In this document: positions 35,289 through 44,140 of the stretch, piece after piece | Position numbering within the stretch: position 1 is the first letter of the stretch | Layout: each line of letters starts with the position of its first letter | Assembly: GCA_963785645.1 (NCBI GenBank) | Contig: CAWAWG010000003.1 | Coordinates: 248,001-312,000 of the forward strand | Source of the DNA: Trebonia sp963785645 | GTDB lineage: Bacteria; Actinomycetota; Actinomycetes; Streptosporangiales; Streptosporangiaceae | DNA: 64,000 nucleotides | Reading direction: 5' to 3' | Program-made: the position numbers and the translations under genes | Notes under the pieces: generated by a model | What the model was told of the DNA's origin: nothing | Database searches by the model: none | What the model saw: the letters and a program-made list of their open reading frames with translations, nothing else

Positions 35289-36295
35289 GACCGTGCTTCT
35301 TCCGGCGCCCGGACGGCGCTGCGGCGGCTGCCGGAATCGGGTTCGCCTGAGGCTCCGTCCCCGGGATGAACTCCGGTAAGGGCGAAGAAGACGTCGTCGA
35401 GCGAGGGCGGGCGGACCTCCACGTTGTCAACGGCGATGCCGTCACGGTCAAGCGCGCGGACGATCGAGGTAGCCAGTCCGGGGACCGCATCGACCCCGGC
35501 ACTAAGGCGCCGCCCGTCATCGCTCACCTGCACCGGCCCGCTGACAAGCGAGGCGACGACCCCGGCGGCGGCGGCAGAGGGAGCCGCCAGCGTCACCTCA
35601 AGGCGGGCACCCCGGCTCGCCTCCTTCAGCTCCCGGGGCGTGTCGTCGGCGACCACGCGCCCTCGGTCGATGACGACGATCCGATCCGCGAGCGCGTCTG
35701 CTTCATCGAGGTACTGGGTAGTCAGGAGCACCGTGACTTCCTCTGCGAGCAGCTGGCGGACCGCCTCCCACACTCGCTGGCGGCTGGCCGGGTCCAGGCC
35801 GGTCGTGGGCTCGTCGAGGAACAGCACCGGCGGGCGAACCATGAGGCTGGCCGCCACGTCCAGCCGACGGCGCATCCCGCCGGAGTAACCGTCCACGACC
35901 CGGTCCGCCGCACCGGCGAGCTCGAACTGCTCAAGCAGTTCCGCCGCCCTCGTCCGCGCGGGGCGCCTGCCCATCCCGCTCAGCTCGCCGACGAGGACGA
36001 GGTTCTGGCGTCCGGTGAGCAGGTGGTCGAGCGTGGCGTCCTGCGCCGCCACACCGATGCGCCTGCGGACCCGGTCGGGGTACCGGACCACGTCGGTTCC
36101 CGCCACCACCGCCCGGCCGCTGTCGGGGAGCGCGAGTGTCGTGAGCACGCGCACCGCCGTCGTCTTGCCGGCGCCGTTGGGGCCAAGCAGTCCGAGCAGT
36201 GTGCCCGTCGGGACCGAGAAGTCCACGCCGGCCAGGGCCTGGGTCTTGCCGTAACGCTTGGTCAGCCCCTCGACTTCAATCATGTATCGGCTCAT
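35285..36295 (-). CDS. DrrA-like ABC transporter ATP-binding protein
   Basis: This 336-residue ATPase has Walker A LGLLGPNGAGKTTAVRVL, the signature DGYSGGMRRRLDVAASL and Walker B PVLFLDEPTTGLDPAS. The C-terminal DrrA extension ends SLDDVFFALTG. It is coupled by a 4-base overlap to the permease and is divergent from a TetR gene, with a 35-base inverted repeat in between. The pair probably exports a drug or hydrophobic metabolite. Confidence 0.94.
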   Translation of the reverse strand: MSRYMIEVEGLTKRYGKTQALAGVDFSVPTGTLLGLLGPNGAGKTTAVRVLTTLALPDSGRAVVAGTDVVRYPDRVRRRIGVAAQDATLDHLLTGRQNLVLVGELSGMGRRPARTRAAELLEQFELAGAADRVVDGYSGGMRRRLDVAASLMVRPPVLFLDEPTTGLDPASRQRVWEAVRQLLAEEVTVLLTTQYLDEADALADRIVVIDRGRVVADDTPRELKEASRGARLEVTLAAPSAAAAGVVASLVSGPVQVSDDGRRLSAGVDAVPGLATSIVRALDRDGIAVDNVEVRPPSLDDVFFALTGVHPGDGASGEPDSGSRRSAVRAPEEARS

Positions 36296-36365
36296 GGCTC
36301 CACCTCTTACCAGCCAGGTTGACGGCGACCAGAGGTCCGGTGATGGCTGGTGCAGCCATCACCGA

Positions 36366-36400
36366 CCGACTTTAGATGCGAGTCACGCATCTAAAGTCGG
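36366..36400. promoter_or_regulatory. Long inverted repeat, likely TetR operator
   Basis: Perfect 15-base arms CCGACTTTAGATGCG and their complement flank a 5-base loop AGTCA. The repeat lies 70 bases upstream of the ATPase start and about 50 bases upstream of the TetR start, fitting a shared operator. Confidence 0.78.
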
Positions 36401-36452
36401 CTCAGGTTAGCGCGCCGCGATAAGATGCGCAAGAAGTATCTTGGAGGTTGCG

Positions 36453-37098
36453 ATGAGCCGAGCGTCCGCACCCACGTCAGTCACCGAAAAAGACCAGCGC
36501 CCGTCGCCAGGCCCGGCGACGGCGGGGCACCGAGCTGGAGACGGCCGTGCTCGAAGCCGCCTGGGACGAGCTGGGCGCGGTCGGCTACCCCGGGTTCACC
36601 CTCGACGGCGTTGCCGCACGCGCCGGGACCAGTCGTCCCGTGCTTGCCAGACGCTGGCCCAACCGGGCGGAGCTGGTCATCGCCGCCCTTCGCCACCACG
36701 CCTCGTCCGCGCCCATGGTCCCTCCGGACACCGGCACGCTGCGGGGCGACGTGCTCGCAGTGCTGCGCAAGATGTCCGCCGACGTCGGCCAGGTCGCCGG
36801 CGTCGTCAGCTTCGTGTTCGCCGACTACTTCAGCGCCACCGGGCAGCCACCCGCAGAAATCCGGCAGCAGTCGATCGCCGGGCGCGGCAGCATTATGACC
36901 GCCATCATCGAGCGCGGCGTCGAACGCGGCGAGATCGACCCGCGCCGGCTCACTCCCCACATCGCCTCGCTACCGGTCGACCTCGTCCGCCATTACCTGA
37001 TCATGAACCTGGCACCCGTCCCCGACGACACCCTGGTCGAGATCGTCGACCGGATATTCCTCCCCCTCGTCCAGACCCGCCGGCCAGACCAGGCGTGA
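36453..37098 (+). CDS. TetR family regulator (one frameshift in a poly-A run)
   Basis: The ATG at 36453 follows GGAGG. The first 13 codons (MSRASAPTSVTEK) end in a run of five A at 36487-36491; one base too many there pushes the HTH into the next frame. Beyond it RGTELETAVLEAAWDELGAV and VAARAGTSRPVLARRWPNRA give a standard TetR domain, and LVIAALRHHAS onward gives the ligand domain. Without the shift no start codon precedes helix 1. It likely represses the divergent DrrAB-type exporter. Confidence 0.87.
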
Positions 37099-37245
37099 GC
37101 AAGTCACCGTCGATCGCTCATACGCAACGGATAGGTGGCCGTCGCCGCGGGTAGGTAGCAACTCCTGAGGCGCGGACCGATTAGTTTCCCCGGCGAGGAA
37201 CGTTTCATCAGGTGTCAGCGAAGACACAGCGGAGAGGAAACTGCG

Positions 37246-37725
37246 ATGACGACGATTACCCCGTGCCTGTGGTTCGACGGGAACGGCATGGAAGCGGCCG
37301 AGTACTACGTCTCGGTCATCCCGAACTCGCGCATCACGGACGTGAGCCGCTACGGTCCCGACCAGCCCGGCAAGGAGGGCGCGGTCCTGACCGTCGCGTT
37401 CGAGCTGGCCGGCCGCCCGTTCACCGCCCTCAACGGCGGCCCCCAGTACAAGTTCACCGAGGCGGTCTCGCTGCAGGTCTCCGCCGCTGACCAGGACGAG
37501 GTCGACCGGTACACCGAGCGGCTCACCGCGGACGGCGGCGAACTGGGCCCGTGCGGCTGGGTCAAGGACCGCTTCGGGCTGTCCTGGCAGGTCGTCCCCG
37601 ACGCGCTCATTGAACTGATGGGCGACCCGAACCCGCTGCGGGCCAATGCCGCCGTGCAGGCCATGCTGGGCATGATGAAGATCGATATTCAGGCACTGCG
37701 CGACGCCGCCGACGCCGCTGCCTGA
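37246..37725 (+). CDS. VOC family protein (PhnB/3-dmu-9 3-methyltransferase-like)
   Basis: This 159-residue glyoxalase-fold protein starts TTITPCLWFDGNGMEAAEYY and contains LTVAFELAGRPFTALNGGP, CGWVKDRFGLSWQVVP and LMGDPNPLRANAAVQAML. Those motifs are typical of the PhnB-like subgroup. The enzymatic role is unclear; many family members bind or modify small hydrophobic compounds. The ATG at 37246 follows GAGAGGAAA. A hairpin follows the stop. Confidence 0.9.
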   Translation: MTTITPCLWFDGNGMEAAEYYVSVIPNSRITDVSRYGPDQPGKEGAVLTVAFELAGRPFTALNGGPQYKFTEAVSLQVSAADQDEVDRYTERLTADGGELGPCGWVKDRFGLSWQVVPDALIELMGDPNPLRANAAVQAMLGMMKIDIQALRDAADAAA

Positions 37726-37775
37726 TCGCGGAGATCACCACCTTCGACGCGTCTCTGTTCGACCGCTTCGGCCTC

Positions 37776-37800
37776 CCGCCGTCGCTGCTAGCGACGGCGG
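37776..37800 (+). terminator. Hairpin terminator after the VOC gene
   Basis: A perfect 10-base stem CCGCCGTCGC / GCGACGGCGG with loop TGCTA lies 50 bases after the VOC stop. Confidence 0.7.
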
Positions 37801-37986
37801 GGCAGTGAGTACCGTGAACAGCGCAACGCTCTTAGCCAAGGACCGCAGGCCAGCGGAGCGCGGACCCGGTCACTGGAACCACGGCCCCGTTCGGTATCGC
37901 TGTTCTTCGGCTAAGCCTCGGGCGAGAAACGGCGCTCGTGCGCGGTTCCTCAGCCAGACGCGGCCGCGAGGCTTTACGTTGGGAGC

Positions 37987-38670
37987 ATGAGACCGGTGCT
38001 CTGCCTGCTGCCGAGTCCGCTGCTCGGGCCCGCGTGCTGGCGGGCGGCCGGGGCTTGCCTGGCGGACGCCGGCTGGGAGGTCGCAGAGGTTCCGTCGGCA
38101 CACGAGGCCATCAGGACCGGCGATGACGCCATGTCGGCGTTCCTGGCCGCGATTGCGGCGGACCGGGAGGTGGTGCTCGTCGCGCACAGCAACGCGGGAC
38201 TGTTCGTGCCGCTGCTCGCCAACGCGCGGCGGCGGGTCACCGGATACGTCTTCACGGACGCGGGGCTGCCTGGACGCAACATGAGCCAGGTGCCGATGAT
38301 TCCGGCCGGATTTTACGACATGATCGCCGGACTGTCGGATGACAACGGGCTGCTCCCCGGGTGGACCACGTGGTGGGGAGAGGAGGACCTGTCCGGGCTT
38401 TTCCCCGGTGAGCGGGTGCGAGCCGAGGTCGAGGCGGAGCAGCGGCGGCTGCCACTGTCCTATTTCGCGGAAACCCTGCCGGTGCCGGCCGACTGGCCGT
38501 CACGTCCCGGTGGGTACCTCGCATTCGGCGACGGGTATGCCGCCGAACTCGCGACAGCGCGCGAGTTCGGCTGGCCGGTACGCACCCTGGCGGGCGAGCA
38601 CCTGCACATGCTCGTGAAACCGGACGAGGTCGCCGCGGCGATCGCCGACCTGGTCCGCGAATTCAGCTAG
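37987..38670 (+). CDS. Alpha/beta hydrolase fold protein
   Basis: This 227-residue protein has the nucleophile elbow VVLVAHSNAGLFVPLLA (Ser in HSNAG), a C-terminal GEHLHMLVKPDEVA with the likely catalytic His, and Asp candidates in YLAFGDGYAAE. It resembles uncharacterised actinobacterial hydrolases. The substrate is unknown. The ATG at 37987 is the only sensible start. Confidence 0.8.
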   Translation: MRPVLCLLPSPLLGPACWRAAGACLADAGWEVAEVPSAHEAIRTGDDAMSAFLAAIAADREVVLVAHSNAGLFVPLLANARRRVTGYVFTDAGLPGRNMSQVPMIPAGFYDMIAGLSDDNGLLPGWTTWWGEEDLSGLFPGERVRAEVEAEQRRLPLSYFAETLPVPADWPSRPGGYLAFGDGYAAELATAREFGWPVRTLAGEHLHMLVKPDEVAAAIADLVREFS

Positions 38671-38812
38671 CCAATCCTCGGAGCCGAACACGCCGACCCG
38701 GGCGGTCGCTCGTCGAAACGCCTGTCCGGGTCAGCACCAGGTAGCCGCCGATTAGGGCGGCCGCGGCCCAGCCCAGCATGATGCCCATCCCGGTCCACGG
38801 GCCGTAGATAAA
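38668..38812 (-). pseudogene. C-terminal remnant of an ABC-2-type permease
   Basis: Read on the minus strand, IYGPWTGMGIMLGWAAAALI followed by GGYLVLTRTGV resembles the final helix and tail of ABC-2 exporter permeases. Upstream of it, sequence for the rest of the gene is absent and an HATPase-type gene begins on the other strand. It looks like the scar of a deletion or insertion. The call rests on about 30 residues. Confidence 0.4.
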
Positions 38813-38857
38813 TCATCAGAATCGGCTACCGCCTCTTGCAGTGTATGGCGCACCTGC

Positions 38858-39262
38858 ATGCACTGGCTACGATCTACAAAATCCGCAGCGCTGCTCGCGT
38901 CACAACTCGTTACGAATGTGGTACAGGCGACGCATGTCGTGCCGGTGTGCGCCGACTTGCACCTTATCCGGCCGCTGATCGTGGAATGCATAGACAGCTT
39001 CGTTATTGAGGTCTGGGATACGTCACTGCGACCGCCCGGGCTTATCGAACCATCTAAAGTTTCGGAAAACGGACGTGGACTGCAACCGGTCAATGCACTC
39101 AGCCTTCGATGGGGATACCACGGCACACGCACGGGCATCAAGGTCGTGTGGAGCGAGCTAAGCCGCACTGATCTTCACTCAACGAACAGAGTGGATAAGC
39201 CAGCGACTTGCCAGAAAACGACCGAAATCCTACGAACGAAATCCCGGAACGAGCATGTCTGA
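38858..39262 (+). CDS. HATPase-fold regulatory protein (anti-sigma/RsbW-like), possibly N-truncated
   Basis: The N box is LLASQLVTNVVQAT, the Asp motif is VIEVWDTSLRPP and the glycine motif is GRGLQPVNALSLRWG. The end of the domain is GIKVVWSEL, typical of the small actinobacterial ATP-binding proteins related to RsbW. Homology seems to extend upstream of the ATG at 38858 (reading SCSVWRTCMHWLRS) without a start codon, so the true N-terminus may be lost or shifted. A non-homologous tail of about 45 residues follows. It precedes a hypothetical gene and a GntR gene. GC content is lower than around it. Confidence 0.65.
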   Translation: MHWLRSTKSAALLASQLVTNVVQATHVVPVCADLHLIRPLIVECIDSFVIEVWDTSLRPPGLIEPSKVSENGRGLQPVNALSLRWGYHGTRTGIKVVWSELSRTDLHSTNRVDKPATCQKTTEILRTKSRNEHV

Positions 39263-39321
39263 ACCGCCACGGGAAGCGTGCACGACCAATATTAACGGGA
39301 TTAACAGGAAGGAACACCGAT

Positions 39322-39360
39322 ATGACCGCCATTGGCAACAGCGCCGGGCTTGTGTCGTGA
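39322..39360 (+). CDS. Possible 12-codon leader peptide
   Basis: MTAIGNSAGLVS follows a strong AGGAAGGA site, and its TGA overlaps a GTG (GTGA at 39357) that opens the next long frame. It may be a coupling leader, or the true N-terminus of the next gene separated by an indel. Confidence 0.35.
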   Translation: MTAIGNSAGLVS

Positions 39361-39716
39361 ACGTCGACGCGGAGACAGCCGTGATCACTCTGGCCGACCT
39401 TGCCCGTAGGCGATGCATCTGCCAAGAGGAAGAGCACGCGCCGCCGTGCGACTGCACGGCACCTGTTACCCGCGAACAGATCGGACGGCTGCGCTCCTAC
39501 CTGTCACTCAATTCGGACCGGGCTGTCATCTACTCCGACTCGGCGAGCGAGTGGCTGGCGGCGTTGCGCGATTTTCTGCCAGAAAGCGAAGACCCGTTCG
39601 AAGCCTGGCTGCACGAACCCTTCAACCTGCCGCGGGCAGCTGACCTGCGCCACGCACATGACCTCGGAGTGCTGCTCGATATGCTCAACGCACCGGCCGT
39701 TGCCGTGATGTCGTAA
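39357..39716 (+). CDS. Hypothetical protein in a regulatory cluster
   Basis: I do not recognise this protein. From the GTG at 39357 it has 119 residues; an ATG at 39255 would add 34 residues overlapping the previous gene. It contains a Cys cluster (RRRCICQEEEH, PPCDCTAP) that might bind a metal, and a central VTREQIGRLRSYLSLNSDRA. It is acidic (FLPESEDPFEAWLHE). It lies between an HATPase-type gene and a GntR gene on the same strand, so a regulatory role is plausible but unproven. Confidence 0.5.
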   Translation: MNVDAETAVITLADLARRRCICQEEEHAPPCDCTAPVTREQIGRLRSYLSLNSDRAVIYSDSASEWLAALRDFLPESEDPFEAWLHEPFNLPRAADLRHAHDLGVLLDMLNAPAVAVMS

Positions 39717-39790
39717 CGACACTCGCGTACTGTCGACAGGATTCGGGTATGATCTGCGCGAGGATTTGTCCGTATCTTTCGGAGGCAGGC

Positions 39791-40033
39791 ATGACGGACG
39801 ACGCCGGCGCCAGCGACCCGAAGCACAAGCGACTGACCGCCGAGATTCGCGCCTGGCTCGACCAGGGCATGTTCCAACCCGGCGAGCCGGTGCCGTCAAT
39901 AACGGACCTGGTCGCTGACCGGGGATGGTCACGGCAGACATGCGCACGCGCTTTGCAGGCCCTCGCCAAAGAAGGGCTCCTAGAGTTCTGCCCCGGGCAT
40001 GGGTACTACGTCAGCGGGCCGTGGCAAGAGTGA
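39791..40033 (+). CDS. GntR family winged-helix regulator, HTH domain only
   Basis: The 80-residue protein consists almost entirely of a GntR winged helix (LTAEIRAWLDQGMFQPGEPV, then SRQTCARALQALAKEGLLEF and GYYVSGPW), with no effector domain. The ATG at 39791 follows GGAGG. Such single-domain GntR proteins occur beside small HATPase genes in actinomycetes. The 3' end nearly meets the convergent PdxH gene. Confidence 0.85.
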   Translation: MTDDAGASDPKHKRLTAEIRAWLDQGMFQPGEPVPSITDLVADRGWSRQTCARALQALAKEGLLEFCPGHGYYVSGPWQE

Positions 40034-40052
40034 ACCCGGACCTGGACCGATG

Positions 40053-40722
40053 TCACGGCCAGAGCAGACGGGTGGTCCACTCCCCGGTCGCGCGCCGGTA
40101 CTGGAGGCGGGTGTGACGCCGCTGGTGATCGGCCTGCCAGAACTCGACCGTGTCGGCGGACAGCGCGTACAGCGTCCAGCCGGGTGCGACCAGGACCGGG
40201 TTCTCGTCGACTTCGACCTGGGATCGGCGGAAGGCATCGTCCAGTTCCGCCGGACCGGCGAGCGGCTCGGACTGAGGGCCCGCCAGCGCCGCGGCACGGG
40301 CCGCGGGCAGCCGGGCCAGGAAGTCCGCCGCGCTGGCCTGGCGGCCGGCGGACCTCGACTTCACCCTGGATGCGGATCTGGCGGCCGTGCTGCGGCCAGT
40401 AGAACGACACGGCGGCGCGCGGGTTGGCGGCCAGGTCCCTTCCCTTCACACTGTCGGAGTCCGAGGCGAAATACCAGCGGCCGCCTTCGTCCACGTCCTT
40501 GCAGATCAGGACGCGGGAGGAGACGCGACCCGCGCCGTCGGCGGTGGCCAGCGTCATCGTGTGCGGGCCGAGGATGTTGTCCTTGACCGCTTCCATGAGC
40601 CAGCTCAGGAACAGCGTGACCGGATCGCCCGGTGCCGACTCGACGTCGAATTCCGGCAGTTCGGCGGGGAAAACCTGCAGCCCGCGAAGCATCTCCCGCA
40701 TCGCGCCAACCGTTCCTGTCAC
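40053..40722 (-). CDS. pdxH: Pyridoxamine 5'-phosphate oxidase (one frameshift)
   Basis: PdxH oxidises pyridoxine/pyridoxamine phosphate to pyridoxal phosphate using FMN. N-terminal motifs are MTLATADGAGRVSSRVLICK, RWYFASDSDSVKGRDLAANP and AAVSFYWPQHGRQIRIQGEV. An indel near 40355 moves the remainder to another frame, where ASAADFLARLPAARAAALAG, VEFWQADHQRRHTRLQYRRA and WTTRLLWP end the protein. Together they span the normal length of about 220 residues. It may also be a pyridoxal-oxidase-like homologue with other specificity. Confidence 0.88.
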
Positions 40723-40878
40723 CAGATCGCCTCCGCTTACTACCGGTCACCGCCTCTAGCCAAGGATCGCACGCCGACCGGGTGCGGATGGGAACGCGGG
40801 GCCCACGAAGGGCAACCTTCCGCGACTCGCCAAGTTATCCTCGATGAATCACTGAGCACATCATGTAGCATCTCAGTC

Positions 40879-41766
40879 ATGCCCTCCTCCTGGCACGACT
40901 CAGTAACGACGATCTTCACTGAGAATCCCGAACTCGCGGTCGAGATCATCGCCCTTCTCAACGTCGCACAACTGCCCCCTGGGGTTCCGGTGCGCGTTGA
41001 AGCCCCGAACTTCAACGACCGCCCGTCCACCGATTTCCAGGCCGACGCCGTCATCGTGGCCGGACCCGCGCGTGAACCCGTCCGCGCCTTCATCGTCGAG
41101 GCCCAGAAGCGCACCCTGAGCGACAAGCCGCCGCAATGGGCCCGGTACGCCGCCCAGTTGTGGACCTTCCTGCGGTGCCCCGTCGATGTCCTGGTCATCT
41201 GCCCCGACGCCAAGTCAGCCTTCTACTACGCCAGCCCCTTCCAGACCACCCTGCCCGGCTACACCCACAAGCCCGTTGTCCTGCTGCCGTCCGACGTTCC
41301 CTCCATCAGCGATCCCGACGAGGTCGCGGCCCGACCGGCGATGGCCGCTCTGTCCGTCGCCTATCACGGCCGTAACCACGCCGTCTGCCAGGCGTTCAGC
41401 GACGGCATGCAGCGACTGCCGTCTGGCCACGCCTCGAATTACACTGAACACGCTTACAACATGTCACCGCTCGCGGTGCAGCACATCTTGGAGCAGCTCA
41501 TGACTTCCAACACCTGGCCTGTGTACACCCCCTTCGCCAAGGAGCACTTCGGCCGCGGCAAGCAGGAAGGGGTAGAGGAAGGCAAGAAGGAGGGAAAGGC
41601 CGAAGGCGAAGCCGAGGCCATCCTGCTCTTCCTCACGGCCCGGAGCCTAGACGTCAGCGTCACCGAACGCGAACGCATCACCAGTTGCACCGACCTCAGG
41701 CAACTCAAGCAATGGGTCACCCGCGCCGCCACCGCCGAGAAGACCAGCGATCTCTTCTTCGACTGA
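40879..41766 (+). CDS. Rpn-like PD-(D/E)XK family protein
   Basis: This is an intact 295-residue protein. The central part has an Asp in STDFQADAVIVAG and an EAQ in RAFIVEAQKRTLSD, fitting a PD-(D/E)XK nuclease core. The C-terminal third is a charged helix with GKQEGVEEGKKEGKAEGEAE, then LDVSVTERERITSCTDLRQL and AATAEKTSDLF. This layout resembles transposase-related Rpn proteins. A truncated paralogue lies at 43018, with an aldo/keto reductase between. The role may be DNA cleavage or recombination, but this is inference from fold-level motifs. Confidence 0.7.
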   Translation: MPSSWHDSVTTIFTENPELAVEIIALLNVAQLPPGVPVRVEAPNFNDRPSTDFQADAVIVAGPAREPVRAFIVEAQKRTLSDKPPQWARYAAQLWTFLRCPVDVLVICPDAKSAFYYASPFQTTLPGYTHKPVVLLPSDVPSISDPDEVAARPAMAALSVAYHGRNHAVCQAFSDGMQRLPSGHASNYTEHAYNMSPLAVQHILEQLMTSNTWPVYTPFAKEHFGRGKQEGVEEGKKEGKAEGEAEAILLFLTARSLDVSVTERERITSCTDLRQLKQWVTRAATAEKTSDLFFD

Positions 41767-41861
41767 GATGACTTCCGCTACCCAGCCTGGCTGCTCCCGC
41801 GCCAAGGAACACTTGGCGCAGGAGGCAAGCCGCCGATGAGCGCGGCAGCGGTCGTAACGGG

Positions 41862-42875
41862 CTACCAGCGAGGGTGGATGTCGGCGCGCAGGTCCTTGTC
41901 GTACAACTCCTCGATCTGGTCGAGTGCGCGCTTGCTGAATGGTGGAAGGTCAGCGGCCGCCGCGTTCTGCCTGGCCTGTTCCGGGTTACGGGCGCCGGGG
42001 ATGACAGTGCTGACGCCCGGCTGCTGGGTCACCCATCGCAGTGCCGCCTGGGCGGTCGTCACGGCATTGCCCGGGTCGGCGACGAAGGCACCTGGTTCCG
42101 CCACGACGGCGGCGAACTCGGTGGCGGCGCGTACGCCGGTCGGGTAATCCACGCCAGAGAACGTCTCGCCCACGTCGAAGGCCTCGCCGTGGCGGTTGTA
42201 GGTCCGGTGGTCGTCGGCCGAGAAGACGGTATCCATCGTGTACCGGCCGGACAGCAGACCGGACGCCAGCGGCACCCGGGCGATGATGCCGACCCCGGCC
42301 GCCGCCGCCGCGGGCAGCACCTGGTCCAGCGGCTTGCGGCGGAACGCGTTGAAAATGATCTGCACGGTCGCCACACCGGGGCGGGCGATCGCCGCGAGGG
42401 CCTCGTCGCAGGTCTCCACGCTGACCCCGTACGCGGCGATCCGCTCCTCCGCGACCAGCGTGTCGAGCGCGTCGTAGAGCGCGTCCGAGGAATAGACCGG
42501 CGTGGGCGGGCAGTGCAGCTGAACCAGGTCCAGCCGGTCCACCCCGAGGTTGGCCCGCGACCGGTCGGTCCAGGCCCGGAAGTTCTCGAGCGTGTAGTTC
42601 TCCGGCACCTGTGCGACCCGCCGGCCCATCTTGGTCGCGACCATGATGTCCTGCCGGTGAGCGCCGTCCAGGAACCGCCTGATGATCCGCTCGCTGCGCC
42701 CGTCACCGTACACGTCCGCGGTATCGAGGAACGTGACACCCGACTCGACGGCGGCACCCAGCACCGCCAGCGCGTCGGATTCGGTCACAGATCCCCAGTC
42801 AGCACCGAGCTGCCAGGTGCCGAGACCGACGATCGATACGGGGCTGCCCGTCTTGCCGAGAACTCGCTGCTCCAT
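41862..42875 (-). CDS. Aldo/keto reductase
   Basis: This is an intact 337-residue NADPH-dependent reductase. The catalytic tetrad appears as LDTADVYGDGRSE (Asp, Tyr), MVATKMG (Lys) and LVQLHCPP (His). The coenzyme-binding end contains STVIPGARNPEQARQNAAAA. The ATG at 42875 is chosen because it gives the family N-terminus MEQRVLGKTGSPVSIVGLGT. The substrate is unknown. Confidence 0.93.
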   Translation of the reverse strand: MEQRVLGKTGSPVSIVGLGTWQLGADWGSVTESDALAVLGAAVESGVTFLDTADVYGDGRSERIIRRFLDGAHRQDIMVATKMGRRVAQVPENYTLENFRAWTDRSRANLGVDRLDLVQLHCPPTPVYSSDALYDALDTLVAEERIAAYGVSVETCDEALAAIARPGVATVQIIFNAFRRKPLDQVLPAAAAAGVGIIARVPLASGLLSGRYTMDTVFSADDHRTYNRHGEAFDVGETFSGVDYPTGVRAATEFAAVVAEPGAFVADPGNAVTTAQAALRWVTQQPGVSTVIPGARNPEQARQNAAAADLPPFSKRALDQIEELYDKDLRADIHPRW

Positions 42876-43017
42876 ATTCTGCGATCTTAGAGGGCGGCTT
42901 TCAGGCTTCCGCATAGCCCCCGAACCGCGTGAAGTCGATTCCGTTGATGGCATACGCAAATAGTCGAGTATCGTCGAGCATTACCTTGGAAAGTTCGGCA
43001 ATCTGGGAGGACAGCTC

Positions 43018-43413
43018 ATGGCATCGGACAAGTGGCCCGGCTACTACTCTTCCCACGTCAAGGACCGCTTCGACCAAGACAAAGTTGAATGGTGGATGGA
43101 AGGCGAGAAGCTAGGCAAGCAGGAAGGTAAGAGACGAGGCATGGCCAAGGCCATCCTGCTCGTGCTTAAGGCCCGGATCCTGGACGTCAGCGCCACCGAA
43201 CGCGACCTCATCATCAACTGCAGCGACCTCAAGCAGCTCAAGAAGTGGGTCACGCGGGCCGCGACCGCCGAGAAGACCAGCGACCTCTTCAACTGGTGCG
43301 AGTTAACTTGCCCGCGGGGCAGCAACGGCGAAATTCTCCGTTCGCTGAGACCAGAGCGCCAGCCGCTTCATTGCCTTGTCCGAAGCCTTAAGATCGCGCC
43401 GCCTCGCGGATGA
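43018..43413 (+). pseudogene. Truncated Rpn-like paralogue (C-terminal part)
   Basis: From KWPGYY onward it matches the end of the protein encoded at 40879-41766. EGEKLGKQEGKRRGMAKAIL, ARILDVSATERDLIINCSDL, QLKKWVTRAATAEKTSDLF correspond to the same positions. The N-terminal nuclease-like core is missing, and the frame runs past the expected end into unrelated sequence. Weak homology extends upstream to about 42964, behind a stop. It overlaps the 3' end of the metallo-hydrolase gene. Confidence 0.7.
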
Positions 43414-44107
43414 GCCGCACGGCCTCGGACACGCCGCCGTTCCAGGCCGGGCCGTGACCCGGTAGCACCCAGGTCGCGTCTACTTCCTGGATGTGGTCGA
43501 GAGAGGCTACGGCCTGCGCGGGTTCGAGCGTGAACGGTGCGGGCTTGGGCCCGGTCACGCCGGTGAGCACGTTACGGGTCGTCATGGTGTCACCGATGAA
43601 GAGCGCGTCGGCCCCCGGGACGTGGACCGCGATGCTCCCCGGCGTGTGACCGGGTACGTGGATGATCCGGGGCGAGCCGGGGACGTCGAGCACCTGACCG
43701 TCGTCGACCGGGCGCAACTGGCCGACCGGGGGAATCCGGAACCCGCCCTGGAGCGTCGAGTACCACAGGAAGCCGGCCAGCGGCCCGATCTTGATCGGCC
43801 CCCAGCCGCTGTTGGGTTTCTTTACCTCCAGCCGGGCTCGGCGGTCGTCGGCGGGGTGCAGGTAAGCCGGGATGCCCTTTTCGCGGCTCAACTGGGCGGC
43901 GAAGCCGATGTGGTCGGAATCGCCGTGCGTGAGGATCAGCGCCCGCACGTCGTCAAGGGTCAGGCCGAGGCCCGCTAGCTCCCTGTTCAGCAGCTTCCAG
44001 TAACGGGGCAGCCCCGCGTCGATGATCGTCACGCCGCCCCCGTCGACGACGAGGTAACTGTTGACGGTGTCCGAACCGATCCGGTGCAGACCCTTGGCTA
44101 TCTGCAT
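43388..44107 (-). CDS. MBL-fold metallo-hydrolase
   Basis: This 239-residue enzyme has the zinc motif HGDSDHIGFAA (HxHxDH variant, first His-x-Asp), plus HVPGHTPGS, IGDTMTT and LPGHGPAW. The ATG at 44107 follows GGGAGG. It is divergent from a TetR gene with a palindromic site between them, suggesting substrate-induced expression. The substrate is unknown. Note the first position of the zinc motif reads THGDSDH. Confidence 0.9.
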   Translation of the reverse strand: MQIAKGLHRIGSDTVNSYLVVDGGGVTIIDAGLPRYWKLLNRELAGLGLTLDDVRALILTHGDSDHIGFAAQLSREKGIPAYLHPADDRRARLEVKKPNSGWGPIKIGPLAGFLWYSTLQGGFRIPPVGQLRPVDDGQVLDVPGSPRIIHVPGHTPGSIAVHVPGADALFIGDTMTTRNVLTGVTGPKPAPFTLEPAQAVASLDHIQEVDATWVLPGHGPAWNGGVSEAVRLIREAARS

Positions 44108-44140
44108 GACGCCTCCCAGGCGACTCAAGACTACGATGAT

